A model generated the notes under the pieces. The model was given only the letters and a program-made list of their open reading frames with translations, did not search any database and was not told where the DNA came from. A program made the translations under genes and the position numbers. Positions 39,224 through 64,000 of a stretch of 64,000 nt of DNA are shown here, one piece after another (positions within the stretch are counted from its first letter, which is position 1; the number at the start of each line of letters is the position of its first letter). Source of the DNA: Diplonema papillatum (Eukaryota > Euglenozoa > Diplonemea > Diplonemida > Diplonemidae); contig JAPJBO010000197.1 of NCBI GenBank assembly GCA_030068145.1, positions 229,956 through 293,955 on the forward strand. Reading direction: 5' to 3'.

Positions 39224-42200
39224 ATCTGGTCTGGATTCTATGGCCGGACCAATACCGAAGGTGCGCGATTAGCCGCGGCGTCCATCAGACTTGAGCGTCA
39301 CTCAGACCGTGAGGTAGAAGCTGGAAGCGAGAAGCCGTTCGCTGACAGCACAAGCGCGTAAAGGGAGGATTGCACAGCTGGAGAACAAGATGCAAAATCT
39401 CCACTGTGCGAACAAGGAAGATGAGGGCGGATGGCCTGGTGGCGCTGAAGGTGGTGAGCCAGTACACGGCGAACGCACGGCGGTGTTGCAGAAGGAGTGG
39501 GCGCCGGTTAACCGGATGTACGAGAGCAAACAGGAGCCAAGTTATGAAGCGTTCCGGACGGAGTATGTGGAGTACATCGAATATCGTCCGATGGAATGCC
39601 GAGATTTGACGGGCGAGGATCTGAAAAGCGTTCTTGGAAAGAAGAGGGATGCCGGTGTCCCAGGTGTGGACGGATGGAACACAACGGAGCTGGAGAAGCT
39701 GCTATTGCCGCTACTGAACGCCCTGGCAGCGGTGTTCAACGCGATAGAAGCGACCGGGACATGGCCAGACGCGTTGCTGGAAGCCGCGGTCACGCTAATC
39801 CCGAAGTCAAAACTCTTGACCCGCTGACGTTGCGGCCGATCGCCGTCACAAGTGCGGTCTATCGCTTGTAGGCGAGTACGCGGCTCAGGGACGTCGTCCT
39901 GTGGCAGGAGAACTGGATAGCAGATAGCCAGCACGGGTTCAGGCCAAAACACGGAACCGAGGACGTGGTATTCGAAATCGCCTCGCAGATCGAAGAAGCG
40001 CTCTTGACGGGTAAGGAGCTATACGGCGTGGCCCTAGACTTTGCCAAGTGTTTTGACAAGGTGCCGCGAGACATCGTGTTGCAGATGGTGGGGGAGCTGG
40101 GCCTGGGGAGAATCCTCGGGCCGCTGCGCGACATTTACGCGCGACTACGAAGGCGGTACAAGCTGCACATGGAGTGGGAGGTATCTTCTTCACCAACAAC
40201 GGGATACTGCAGGGCTGCCCCCTGAGCGTGATCCTCATCAACGCGCTGTTGTCCATCGTGGTGCGCAGAGTGGACGACGTGGGAGGGGTGACGAGCGAAT
40301 CTTTCGCAGACGACCTCACCCGCTTGTCGCGTCTTAGGGAAGCATGCTTGCAGGACGCCTTGGTGGAAGTCGACAGATTTTGTACAAGCACCGGCATGTC
40401 GATCGGGATACCGAAGACGTACGCTTTCGGGATGCCGAAGGGGTATGAAGCGAGTTGCAGGTAGGTCGCGCCGATATCGCGACAAAGTAGGAGTTCACCA
40501 TCGTAGGGTGTCGGCACGAAGCGAGCACGCAGAACAACGGACCTGCGCTACGACCAGCGCGCAGAGGAGGCCGAACGGTTGGGAGCTCTGCCGATCTCGA
40601 CGACGCAGAGGTTGGGAGTAGCGGCGATGGCAGGAACCGGGTCCCAACGCTGCGGTGAACCTCCCCAGCCCCCGCACCGTCGTGCGAACTCCGAGCCGTA
40701 TGTCGCCGCCGGTAAAACTAGACTGCATAGGGCGCAGGAGCCCGTGCTAGGCATTCTTAACAAGGCCCACTTACTCGACCCGCTCAGTACTGCCGTATCG
40801 CTCGCTCGGTATGTCGCAGAAGTGTGCCAAAAAAGGCCGGCGTGGAGGGCCCGCGTCGCAGCAGTTCGAGCTTCTGGCACGGTTGGGATAGCGCCCGAGC
40901 ATGCAAAAAAGCTCGGTACACGCTGGACGAAAGACTTCGACGGCGCCGAGGACGAGGCAGGGAATGTGCTGGGGCTGGTGCGACAAAGCAGGGGGGAGCG
41001 AGGGCACACGCTGAGAGAGGTGATTCGCGGCTGGCGGCTAGGGGAGCTTGAAGAAGCGGCGGGTAGACTTCGAAGAGGTACGGGCAGGTGTCGAATATAA
41101 CGCGACGAATGCCTATTTATGGGCTGAAGGCGTCGACAACGCTGACGGCTGCACGGGACGTTGCCGAGGTCGTAGCAGGGTTGGTGATGACGGAGTCACA
41201 TGCTGCCAAGCTGAGGTGACGGGGTGTGCAAGCACTGTGATGAGCTAGCTGAGGAGACCCTGGGCCACATGTGGTGGCGATGCCCGGCGTACGAGCGAAC
41301 CTGGAGACAGCACCAGTACGCTGAGGTCATCGATGCGGATAGCTCGACATGGCCCCCATGCCTGCAAGAGGATTCCGTGCCCAAGGGAAGCCGGGTGGAT
41401 ATCGAGGTCCTGCACACATTGATGGCAGAGATCATGCATGAGAGACGCCGATTGGGGAAAGAAGAAGGGGACCGCCGGGGGGGTCGGCCACCCCTGGAGA
41501 CAATTGCACCCTGACGACTGCCCCCCGCGCAGACCGGGTTTCGAAGCGATCGCAGGACCGGGGGTCTTCGCGGCAGTCGGAGGAGAGAGGTGGTTCCGGG
41601 CGCTGCAGCATTGGTTGGATGGGATGTGCTGGTCGGTAGCGGGTGACGTCTCGACGGCGGAGCTCGCTATCGATTTCGAAGTATGCACCGGGCTGGTTAG
41701 TTCAGTGGCGACGACGGACGGGATACCGTAGTGCATGCGTGCGAGGGTGTTCGCAAGACTTTTGAACACTGGAAGCGCTTGAGCGGATCGGCGCCGGACC
41801 GCTCCTGGCGAAGCGAGAACGTGGTGCTCGTTCTGCCGGAAGCAGCGGAAGGCGAGAGTACCCGCAGCATCAACACCGACTTCAGCAGCGAAGGTCGAGA
41901 AGACAGCGGCAACGCCAGCGAAGAAGCGACGAGCGGCCTCCGCGTTCGCATCGAAGCCGGGAACCAAGCGGCGAAGAGCAGGGCCTATCGAAGAGCTCGA
42001 AGAGCAGCCGAAGAAGCCTAGCGGCGAGACGACCCCACACACAAGGCAACGACCATCGCCCAACCACCGTGAAGAAGCAGAAATCGACGCGCAACCGATG
42101 AACCTGGACGAGCAATCGAAGAAGAAGCGAAGCACCAAACGCGCGCCTGAGCGCTACGATCAAGACGACCTGAAGAGGCGAAAGCATGACACATCACGTG

Positions 42201-42265
42201 CGAAGAGATAACCGCGCCGCCGGCGATGCAAATTATCGATACAGACTCTGTGCATGCTAACCCAA
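39224..42265 (+). mobile_element. LINE (non-LTR retrotransposon), degenerate, ~3 kb
   Basis: Inserted in the beta-2/alpha-3 spacer, antisense to the tubulins. RT signatures in order: the pre-RT region with AGVPGVDGWNTTEL and TLIPKS (39390-39827), then LRPIAVTSAVYRL (about 39828-39871), HGFRPKHGTEDVVFE and VALDFAKCFDKVPR (39935-40080), GILQGCPLSVILINALLS (40200-40255) and the catalytic FADDL (40305-40320). A C-terminal zinc-knuckle-like CKHCDELAEETLGHMWWRCP is at 41227-41290. These lie in three different frames with in-frame stops, so the element is inactive. The spacer resumes at CGTAGCCTTCCGATAGCAG. The RT motifs resemble families I recall from dinoflagellates and other algae. No target-site duplication was identified; about 30 bp of spacer seems missing. 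Confidence 0.85.
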
Positions 42266-42804
42266 ACGTAGCCTTCCGATAGCAGTCCACTGAGAACAAA
42301 GCGAAAGATCAGTGGGGCCGTTACTTCATGTGCCCAGACGGGGTAAAGAGAAAAAGGGGGTAGCAAAGAGAATTGGGGGGGGGGGGGGGAGACAGCTTTT
42401 TAGCTCTTTGTTTTTTTTCTGGGGATACGTTGAACGCGACCTGACGTTCGAGCGATGCCGTGATGAACACCGGAACAACAGGTGTCTCGCGTTCAGAACC
42501 TCAACCCCTCCCCAATCGGCGTGTGCTGCCGAAGCGGAGCGGCGTGTTCGGTCGGGAAATGGCGTGGTTAAAACATGTACAAAATGAAAATAAAAAACGG
42601 CGCATGAAGTGAATGAGAGGAAGACACCAACCGGCGTCCCGCGAAACAGGACAAATTCTGAAGCCGCTTGGTGTTGAGTCAAAGCAAAAAAAGACTGAGT
42701 ACTCTTTGAAACTCAGAGAAAGAAAAGGCAACAAAGCAGAAAAAAGAAATGCGTAGTTTGGGGGGTTCTACTAAGAAAAAGCGAGAAAAGAGAGACTGCA
42801 ACGA
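42266..42804. other. Alpha copy 3 3' flank
   Basis: Conserved alpha flank including a G12-14 run near 42376 and the inverted-repeat element at 42431-42495 (one change, GATGCCG for GATGTCG, in the inner part). Near the stop it has GCGAGAAAAGAGAGACTGC, as in copies 2, 4 and 6. Confidence 0.55.
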
Positions 42805-44172
<1,368 letters not shown>

Positions 44173-44635
44173 TTAGAAGTGATGTAGGCTTTCTGCGAGG
44201 TTGAGTGTGCTTGGTTCAATTCCAATCGAGATTTCTTCCCTTGCTGAGCCTCTCTTGGTTTATACTGATTTCAGGTTCGGATGGGTATTCTGAAAGCGGG
44301 GTTCTTGCATGGTCTTGTTTCTTCGTGGCGCAAGACGCACGACCGACCTCGGAAACCGAAGCCGATGCTACAGTGGTCGACAGGCAGTAGACAAGCTGCA
44401 GAAGAACCTCCGTGTAGACCCAGAAGGACTGAGCCGCATGGCTTACAGAAGGTGGGCGAAGGAATGCTGCTACGAATCCGGAACACCTGAAAAACGTGGT
44501 GACAGGCGGAATGGAAAGCCGGCATTGACACTGTGCGGAATACAAGGTGCATTGGCGCGTAACCGGTAGGCTGAAGATCTGCGTGGCTAGAGAGCTCCAA
44601 TGAAAGAGCTGCGTGAATTTGTTAGGCATAACGCT

Positions 44636-44815
44636 CGATGACGTTCAACGAGCGCCGCCAAACAACGCGTGAGTCCTGAGGCTCGTTTCAGGGACTGCGC
44701 GGGGATCAAAACGCAACCGATCGATGTACTACACCCAAAGGTGACCCACGCCCGTCCGATCCACTGCATTCGCCGAACGACGACCATGCCTAAGTAGAAG
44801 CAGAACAAAACCACT
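44636..44815 (-). repeat. Dispersed repeat shared with 12.2 kb (inverted)
   Basis: Reverse complement of the 12.20-12.38 kb segment: CAACGAGCGCCGCCAAACAA, GAGTCCTGAGGCTCGTTTC, GACGACCATGCCTAAGTAG. An unidentified element fragment. Confidence 0.6.
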
Positions 44816-45438
44816 GCGAAGTTTGCCGCGAGCACTGCACGGGCTTCGGGACGAGCCCATAATGCCAACGTCTCGCAAATTAGCGGCTGGGTACACTTGA
44901 TGACCGCTGCGTACTATTTGCACCGCCTGACCGACCCGCAGGCCAGCACGAGGGCCACTTATCAGGATTCAGTCTTTGTACTTAGTAAAGCATACCAAGG
45001 TTGGCATGGCGGCCCCCTTGCACAGCAAACATCCGCGTACGAGTGTTTTTTAGAGTTAAAGTTCGCTTGAAATTCCGGGGTTTTTGGCAGGGCTCATCTT
45101 CCACACTACGGTCACATTTTCCTGTATTTCGTATGCTACAGCCTATTGCCTCCTTCGAATTTCACCGCGTACAGCTGCGAGTCGCATGAACGGGAAAAAG
45201 AACGAACTGTACACCGAGGCAACGACTGGCTCGTGCAACTCAGATAAAGAGGTTTGCAACAGTGCGCGCAGGGTTGCACAGGGGTGCACAAGAACGGGGA
45301 TGGTGGGATTCTATAGGACCGGAATTTCTGCGGTATAAGCTACTCGCAATGGGTGGGTTACATCGGGGAGGCACTGAAGCGAAAAGAAGCAAAACTCATC
45401 CTTGGGGGTCAGGTTGAACTCGACGGCACACGCCGGCT

Positions 45439-45473
45439 GTCTGACGTTCGTCTGAGTCAGACAAAAGCCAGAC
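45439..45473 (-). promoter_or_regulatory. Beta-tubulin 3' hairpin, copy 3
   Basis: 232 nt downstream of the stop. One change relative to copy 2 turns an inner C-G pair into a U-G pair in the sense RNA. On the opposite strand it would be an A-C mismatch. Confidence 0.6.
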
Positions 45474-45705
45474 TGAACCTGAGTCAAGCATGAAAGAATT
45501 CAAGTATTTTGGTAGCAAAAGTGGTGTTCTGCCTACCCACCAGGGTACCAGCTCATGTCACCGCTGGCTACTCATGTTGGCAATCTTCAATGTAGTCGCA
45601 AGTTGGAACGCACGGCAGACGAAGAAGTTTTGCTTTTGCTGGAAGAAAAGAGAACAAACGAACAAAAATTGGAAACACCAAAACTGACGCGTTTTCGCCT
45701 CGGAA

Positions 45706-47223
<1,518 letters not shown>

Positions 47224-47344
47224 TCACGTGGTTCACAACGTCTAGGTGTAAGCTGTGTTCGAAACAAGGATTGCACGACTTGAATCAACCTGATGCATAC
47301 GACGAGTATACGACAGCATTCGCCATTTGTCACTGCGCGAAGAA

Positions 47345-48060
47345 CCGGGTGCTTTCTTCGAGACTGGAGGACCTATGAACATGCAATGTGAATAGCCTCT
47401 ATTCGAGCCAACCCCACTTTTCTCTACACTCAAAAGTGTATTGCTTTTTTTGGAGCTGTGGATGTGCAAAGCTAGCTTTTTTCCCCCCTGCCAAAATGCA
47501 AAGGGGTGGCAGAGAGAGCGGGCGTCGGCCTTCAGGCCGGTAGGCCCGGGTTCGAACCCCGCCCATCACACTTTTTCGGTCGAAGGTTGTTTTCGAGGTT
47601 TGTTGCGTTTCGGCGTCCAATGTGCCCGAGATATGCATTTCTTGCGGTGTTTCTCAGTATCTCGCGGTATTTGGGCACCACGGGAAACGGAGTCGGGGGC
47701 GGGTACTGGCGCTAAACTTGCTACCGCTTCGCCCGCACTTTGCTTTGCTTCACCAGAACTTAGCTTCGCCCGAACTCAGCTGCGAACTTTGGCTCACTGG
47801 AACGTTGCTTCGCCCGAACTCAGCTGCGCCCGAACTTTGCTTCGCCCGAACTTTGCTTCACCAGAACTTAGCTTCACCCGAACTTTGCTTCGCCCGAACT
47901 CAGCTTCGCCCGAACTCAGCCGCGCCCGAACTTTGCTTCGCCCGAAGTTCGGGCCGAACTTTGGTTCACCACAAATTTGCATCACCCAACTTAGCATCAC
48001 CCAAACTTAGCTGCGCTCGAACTTTACTGTTTCCCGAACTTTAACAGCTGCCTCCAGTCT
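47345..48060 (+). repeat. Composite repeat with tRNA-like promoter and minisatellite (copy 2)
   Basis: Plus-strand copy of the 31.1-31.76 kb element. A box TGGCAGAGAGAGCGG at 47507, hairpin CGGCCTTCAGGCCG, B box GGTTCGAACC at 47549-47558 and a TTTTT pol III stop at 47572. 47715-48040 is the minisatellite (CTTTGCTTCGCCCGAA-type units, about 20 copies with variants). It does not fold as a full tRNA cloverleaf. Confidence 0.6.
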
Positions 48061-48874
48061 CGCCCCGCGCCGGCCTTTAGCCGAGCGCACGTACTTGGAA
48101 GTTTGAAGGTCTGGTTGCTTTAGAGTCTCCGGTCGACTAATGAGGCTGGGGATTCAGACATACTCGCTCACATTCACTTTGGCTAGCCCAGGTTGCGACT
48201 AACGAGACCCGATCAAGATCTAATCAGTTTTGTTTTCGGTCGACTTTCGTAGCCTTCCGATAGCAGTCTACTGAGAAGAAAGCGAAAGATCAGTGGGGCC
48301 GTTACTTCATGTGCCCAGACGGGGTAAAGAGAAAAAGGGGGTAGCAAAGAGAATTGGGGGGGGGGGGAAATCTTAGTTTAATGTTTAGGCAGAGCACTGC
48401 CTCTCATGCATGGTTGATGCTAGCATCAAGTCTTCTTCCAGGAAGGGGGGGGGGGGGGGACAGTTTTTTAGCTCCTTGTTTTCTTTTGTGGGTTCGTTGA
48501 ACGCGACCTGACGTTCGAGCGATGTCGTGATGAACACCGGAACAACAGGTGTCTCGCGTTCAGAACCGCAACCCCTCCCCAATCGGCGTGTGCTGCCGAA
48601 GCGGAGCGGCGGGTTCGGTCGGGAAACGGCGTGGTTAAAACATGTACAACATGAAAATAAAAAACGGCGCATGAAGTGAATGAGAGGAAGACACCAACCG
48701 GCGTCCCGCGAAACAGGACAAATTCTGAAGCCGCTTGGTGTTGAGTCAAAGCAAAAAAAGACTGAGTCCTCTTTGAAACTCAGAGAAAGAAAAAAAGGCA
48801 ACAAAGCAGAAAAAAGAAATGCGTAGTTTGGGGGGTTCTACTAAGAAAAAGCGAGAAAAGAGAGACTGCAACGA
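48061..48874. other. Alpha copy 4 3' flank
   Basis: Common spacer sequence (GGCTAGCCCAGGTTGCGAC near 48181), two long G runs (about 48357-48367 and 48446-48459) bracketing a ~78-bp segment absent from the other alpha flanks, and the inverted-repeat element at 48498-48562. Confidence 0.5.
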
Positions 48875-50242
<1,368 letters not shown>

Positions 50243-51624
50243 TTAGATTTGATGTAGGCTTTCTGCGAGGGGGAGTGTGCTTGTTTGTTCGATTTCCCCC
50301 CTTGAGGCACCCTCTCGTCTCGTACTGATGTCAGATTCGGTTTGGATTTTCCAGAGCGGTATGTTTGCCATGAGCAACGTCCTGTTTCTTGGGTTTTACA
50401 TGCGACAGCGGCGTTCTCATGTAAAGGGAACAGTGCAGAGTAGGAAGCTCTTGGAAACGAGGCTTGGCTACGACACCTCCAGGGAACGAACGCAACAGGG
50501 AACACCGCTTCTCAGCATTGTCCTCGATCGAGGCTCTGGTTGAACACCAGGCTGAAGTGTGACGGCGCCTAAGTCGCACGTTCTAACTCAGTAAACACGT
50601 TACCGGTAGCCTGCACCCCAGCAAAGACAGAGAGAGAGAGATGACTTAGAGTGCTACTGTCCCGTACTACTAAGGCGGGCGTAAGTCGTTACGTCGGAGG
50701 CGCGGTGCGAGCCGCAGAGGATGACTGCGTCGATGTTGGCGCAGCAGGGACGTTCTGGCTGGCGGGCGAGACCGCCGGGCGGGTGTGCGGTGTCATGATA
50801 TGTAGTGGGCGCTCCTCTTTTTGGCAATCGCCCGGCCAACGGCGGCGGCTAGTATCTTGGCGGAAAATCTTGTGAATCGGCGGTGGTCCGGGGTTTGGTC
50901 GGCGGGGGCAGACTGGGGGCTACGGGACACCATTACGGCTGCGAACGGGAGCCGATGGCGGGCATTTGGGGAGGCGTGGAGGGTCCGGCCAGGGTCCGCA
51001 GCGAGGGCCCTGGCGGGGGCAGACTGGCGACGGATGGATATCGTGAAACCCAGTACGACGTTTCAGAGACGCGTGGGCTTTTTCCGACCACGTGCTAGGC
51101 GCATTCTGTTACCTCGTCGTTTTAGAACGGCGCATTGCTTCCGCCCATGTATCTTCCCAGACACGGGGGTTCGGTGGCTCTCCGCCGCGCCTTAGGAGGC
51201 TGTGCCCCCGAGCTTCGCGTCGGAGGGTGCGCGTGCGAGTCCCCGGAGACGGGTTTCTGGGCGCCGGGCGACGCTCCGGTCTGCTCCCGTCGGCTGGGGT
51301 TGGTGACCGGTCGCGGCGTCTCCTGCAGGACGCGCCGATGCAGACTGGAACGGTCTCTCCCCTTCGTACGCTGAGCCACACGCGCAGCTAGTGAAACGGC
51401 GTTCTCCTTCAACCAGTTTGCAAGCTCCGTTTCCACCCCTGCTCGAGGACACGCCTCCGCGAACCGCCGCAAACTTTAGTATGGATGGGCAGACCAGACC
51501 CATCCGGCACGGCCTGCGAGAAGTACTCCACGGCAGAGGCCGGTCGCCTTCCAGGACTGTCCATTCCAGGACCGCACCCTCTCTCCGGGCTGAACGACAG
51601 TACTGCGGCAGACCTCTGTCGGCG

Positions 51625-52245
51625 GTTCGCTTGAGAGTGTCAAGCACGGCTTAGCAGGGCAGTCAGCACGAAGCAGAGCACAGTCCCTCTTCCAAAGCAC
51701 AGTCGGCGCCGAAGCGGATCGCAGACAAAGGGTGTTCAGAGAGTGCAAAGTATGTCTCTTTCAGGGCAGTCAGCACGAATAAGAGCACAGTCCCTTTTCC
51801 AAGGCAGTCGGCGCCGAAGCGGATACAGTCAGTGGGTATTCAGAGAGTGCAAAGCATGTCTCTTTTAGGGCAGTCAGCACGAAGCAGCGCACAGTCCCTC
51901 TTTCAAAGCTGTCGGCGCTGAAGCGGATCACAGTCAGTGGGTATTCAGAGAGTGCAAAGCATGTCTCTTTTAGGGCAGTCGGCACGAATCAGAGCACAGT
52001 CCCTCTCTTCCAAGACAGTCGGCGCCGAAGCAGATCACAGTCAGTGGGTATTCAGAGAGTGCAAGGCATGTCTCTTTCAGGGCAGTCAGCACGAAGCAGC
52101 GCACAGTCCCTCTTTCAAAGCAGTCGGCGCCGAAGCGGATCTGAGTCAATGGGGAGTTAAGAGTGTCAAGCACGTCTCTTGTAAGGTAGTCCGCCCGAGG
52201 CAGAGTGCATCTTCCAGAGCAGCCGGCCGAAGCGGGTCAGAGCTA
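51625..52245. repeat. Tandem satellite, ~105-bp unit, about 5.5 copies
   Basis: Units start at GGGCAGTC near 51657, 51764, 51868, 51973 and 52080, with a partial unit at about 52184 (spacings 107, 104, 105, 107, 104). The unit holds GCACAGTCCCTCTTCCAA, GTCGGCGCCGAAGCGGAT, CAGTGGGTATTCAGAGAGTG and CATGTCTCTTT. No coding role seen. Confidence 0.85.
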
Positions 52246-52419
52246 GTTCTGCAGCCGAGAACACCCCTAGCCAGTTCCGGGTAGCGACAGTCGTGAAACT
52301 CCTAAACAAAATCCAAGGATAATGTTTGGAAGGGGTTTCGCTTCTGCCGACGCTTGCACGAAATTCGCTGACATTAATCCTCCAGTACTTTGCGGTCGTG
52401 CGGGGTGGCGAGCGACGCC

Positions 52420-52660
52420 CGTTCGCCGACGGCAATCGCTATGAAGGCATTCACAGAAGGACGGAACGGCACGTCCCGTACTGGATGTCCGGCCGCTGAA
52501 CGACGCGATCCGCCGGCCGCCCAGCATGGACCTGTCCCGGCTGCACGACTTCATCGCCGAGGTCAAGAGGCACCGGTTCGCCATGAAGTGCGACGGCGTG
52601 TCGTTCTTTTACCAGTTTGGCACGCGAGCATTTCGCGATACTTCGGAGACTGCCAAGGCG
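52420..52660 (+). mobile_element. Retroelement reverse-transcriptase fragment (fossil)
   Basis: A short plus-strand segment resembling the first RT motifs of LTR-type or related retroelements (an R-LN pattern followed by a K-D then FYQF pattern). It is broken and lacks the rest of RT, other domains and recognisable LTRs. Age appears old. Family cannot be named securely. Confidence 0.35.
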
Positions 52661-53355
52661 TGACTACCCGTCGCTGTCCCTCCCAGGGAGCCCTCCCGAA
52701 TCTAGCCTGACCCACCTGACGGTGGAGGCCCACACCCTTGGACTTGGTATGATGTGTTCTTACAGCCCTCTGCTGTTTCTTTCACGTTCTCTCTTTTTCT
52801 GATCTGGTCACAATCCCGCGGACTTCCAACGTGCATCTGGGCCGCTTTCCTTCGAGGGAAGATACGGCGAGCAATGAAGTACGAAAACTGTAGCTTGTAA
52901 ATCCTTGGTAACTTTGAATGGCTCTAAGTTCCGGGAAAACAACCGAGCTTCTCCACGGCGCAGGGGGTGATCTTCAAAGACTCTCCGTGTCCCCTTGATC
53001 TGGACTACGAGAGTTAGTTGAGGGCATACGCCCGTGACTATACTCAAGTTTCCTGTGTTTCGTGTCGGTTACTGCAGGACAGCGAGTCGCGTGAACGGAA
53101 GAAATGCGTAGTTTTGGTGGAAAGAAAGAACTGTACACCGAGGAAACGACTGGCTCGTGCGACTAAGAAGGTTTGCAACAGCGCGCAGGGTTGCGCAGGG
53201 GTGCACAAGAACGGGGATGGTGGGATTCTATAAGACCGGAAGGTCTGGGGGATAGCCTACTCGCAATGGCTGGGCTACATTCGGGAGGGACCGAATCGAA
53301 AAGAAGCAAAACTCATCCTTGGCGGTCGGGTTGAGCCCGACGACACCCGCCGGCT

Positions 53356-53389
53356 GTCTGACGTACGTCGAGTCAGACGAAGGCCAGAC
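53356..53389 (-). promoter_or_regulatory. Beta-tubulin 3' hairpin, copy 4
   Basis: 178 nt downstream of the stop. Outer arm GUCUGGC/GUCAGAC intact with its G-U pair; inner arm shorter, with one mismatch and a one-base deletion near the loop. Confidence 0.55.
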
Positions 53390-53567
53390 TGAGCCTGACA
53401 GTCAAGCATGAACGAAATCAAATGTTTGGCAGCAAAAGAGGTATTCTGCCTAGTCAGCAGGGTAACTTGCTCATGCGCAACGCACGGCCAGACGCCCAGA
53501 AGCAGAGTTGTGCCTTGCTTTTGCTGTGAGAAAAAGAGAAAATGGAAACAAAAGGTGAGCTTCGGAA

Positions 53568-57262
<3,695 letters not shown>

Positions 57263-57637
57263 TTAGAAGTGATTTAGGCTTTCTGCGAGGAGGAGTGTGC
57301 TTGTTTCAACTCCAGACAGCATTACCCCCTTGAGTCACTCTCTGATCTCAGGTTCGGTTTGGGTTTTCCAGAGCGGTGTGTTTGGCATGAACGAAGTCCT
57401 TTGTCTTCTGTCTTGCTACATGCGACAGCGGCGTTCGTATGTCCGTGGAAACAGTGCAGAGAGCAGCAAACTCTTGAAAACGAGGCGTGGCTGCTACACG
57501 GGGGGGAACGAAGACAACAGGGAAGACTTCTCAGCATTGCCCTCGATGTGCTCTGGTTGAACACACAGGCGGAAGTGTACACGTCTTCTCAACTCAGGAA
57601 ACACGTTGCCGCTAGCCTGCACTCCAGCAAAGACTCC

Positions 57638-57780
57638 CATTTTTGTTGAACGCGGACGCCCGCCACTAAACCCAGATTTACCTGTGTTTCGTGTGGGCTA
57701 CAGCACATTTACCTCCTTTGATATATCGCAATTGGCAGTCTCCTCAAGCATTTCCTACAAAGCAGGTGCTAATACAAAAA
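57638..57780 (+). mobile_element. 5'-truncated MITE-like repeat
   Basis: From TTTTTGTTGAACGCGGACGCC to CAAAGCAGGTGCTAATACAAA. It has well-preserved core and 3' end and lacks the first ~85 bp. Confidence 0.65.
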
Positions 57781-58157
57781 TACCACCTAGCTTTTCCGGA
57801 GCACACAGAGGGTGATCTCCTAAAACTCGATTTTCCTGTCCCCTAGCTCTGGACCTCCTCTGGGTACGAGACTCTGTGTTCAGCGACGATACTCAATGTT
57901 CCTGTGCTTCGTGTGGGCTTCTGCAGGGTAGCGACTCGCATGAACCTAAAAAAAGAAAGAACTGTACACCGAGGAAACGACTGGCTCGTGCGACTCAGAT
58001 AAAGAGGGTGGCAACAGTGCGCTCAGGGTGGCGCAGGCGTGCACAAGAACGGGGATGGTGGGATTCTACAGGACCTGAAGGTCTAGGGTATAGCCTACTT
58101 GTACTGAATGGGGTACATTCGGAGGGACCGAAGCGAAAAGAAGCAAAACAAGCCGTC

Positions 58158-58192
58158 GTCTGACGTTCGTCTGAGTCAGACGAAAGCCAGAC
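58158..58192 (-). promoter_or_regulatory. Beta-tubulin 3' hairpin, copy 5
   Basis: 207 nt downstream of the stop, same sequence as the copy 2 hairpin although the surrounding flank differs. Confidence 0.65.
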
Positions 58193-58398
58193 TGAGCCTG
58201 ACAGTCAAGCATGAGAGAACTCAAAAATTGGGTAGCAAAAGAGGTATCCTGCCTACTAGGGTACCTTGCTCATACGCACCTAGTCAGCAACGAGCTGGAA
58301 CGTACAGCAGGCGCCTAGAAGGAGAAGTTGTGCCCTTCTTTTGCTGGAAGAAAACGAATAAACAAAGAATGGAAACAACAGCAGAGCCTCGGAATCAA

Positions 58399-64000
<5,602 letters not shown>

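Noticed and set aside
47500-47580. A functional tRNA gene
   Set aside because: A and B boxes and a T-run are present, but acceptor and D stems do not pair and the anticodon arm gives a four- or eight-base loop. Better read as a tRNA-derived promoter.
51625-52245. CRISPR array
   Set aside because: The ~105-bp units are contiguous with no unique spacers, in a eukaryotic tubulin spacer.

Overview
This window is eukaryotic nuclear DNA from a protist, probably a flagellate. Every recognisable host gene lies on the minus strand: secreted type-B carboxylesterases, an APC4-like subunit of the anaphase-promoting complex, WD40 proteins, and a large array of alpha- and beta-tubulin genes. The main coding regions are uninterrupted, with one possible spliced gene. 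One-strand polarity, near-absence of introns and strict alpha/beta alternation recall Euglenozoa such as trypanosomes, and the alpha-tubulin C-terminus is also Euglenozoa-like. Other tubulin residues are not diagnostic, and the LINE resembles families I associate with dinoflagellates and other algae, so the lineage is left open.

Layout. 0-11 kb: three tandem carboxylesterase genes with mosaic relatedness, plus two decayed 3' fragments. 11-28.9 kb: APC4, two unrecognised genes, and a WD40 gene that may be split by a repeat-filled intron, together with repeats, MITE-like elements, palindromic units and several partial copies of neighbouring gene ends. 28.9-62.1 kb: eleven tubulin genes in the order alpha-beta-alpha and so on (six alpha, five beta). 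All alpha copies encode one 451-residue protein and all beta copies one 446-residue protein. Many of the spacers carry a different insertion: a 3-kb LINE, a 5'-truncated LINE tail, two inverted copies of a composite repeat with a tRNA-like pol III promoter, a 105-bp satellite, a broken retroelement RT fragment, and MITE-like pieces. 62.1-64 kb: mostly unrecognised, with a weak LINE remnant.

Most notable observations. (1) A hairpin about 180-245 nt downstream of every beta-tubulin stop codon; the changes between copies leave G-U pairs in the sense RNA that would be A-C mismatches on the other strand. (2) A second inverted-repeat element 310-323 nt downstream of five of the six alpha stops. (3) Repeated 'terminal echoes': decayed tandem copies of the 3' or 5' ends of at least five unrelated genes lying beside the intact gene. 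(4) Patchwork gene conversion in the carboxylesterases and tubulins. All alignments were made by eye, and no database was searched.
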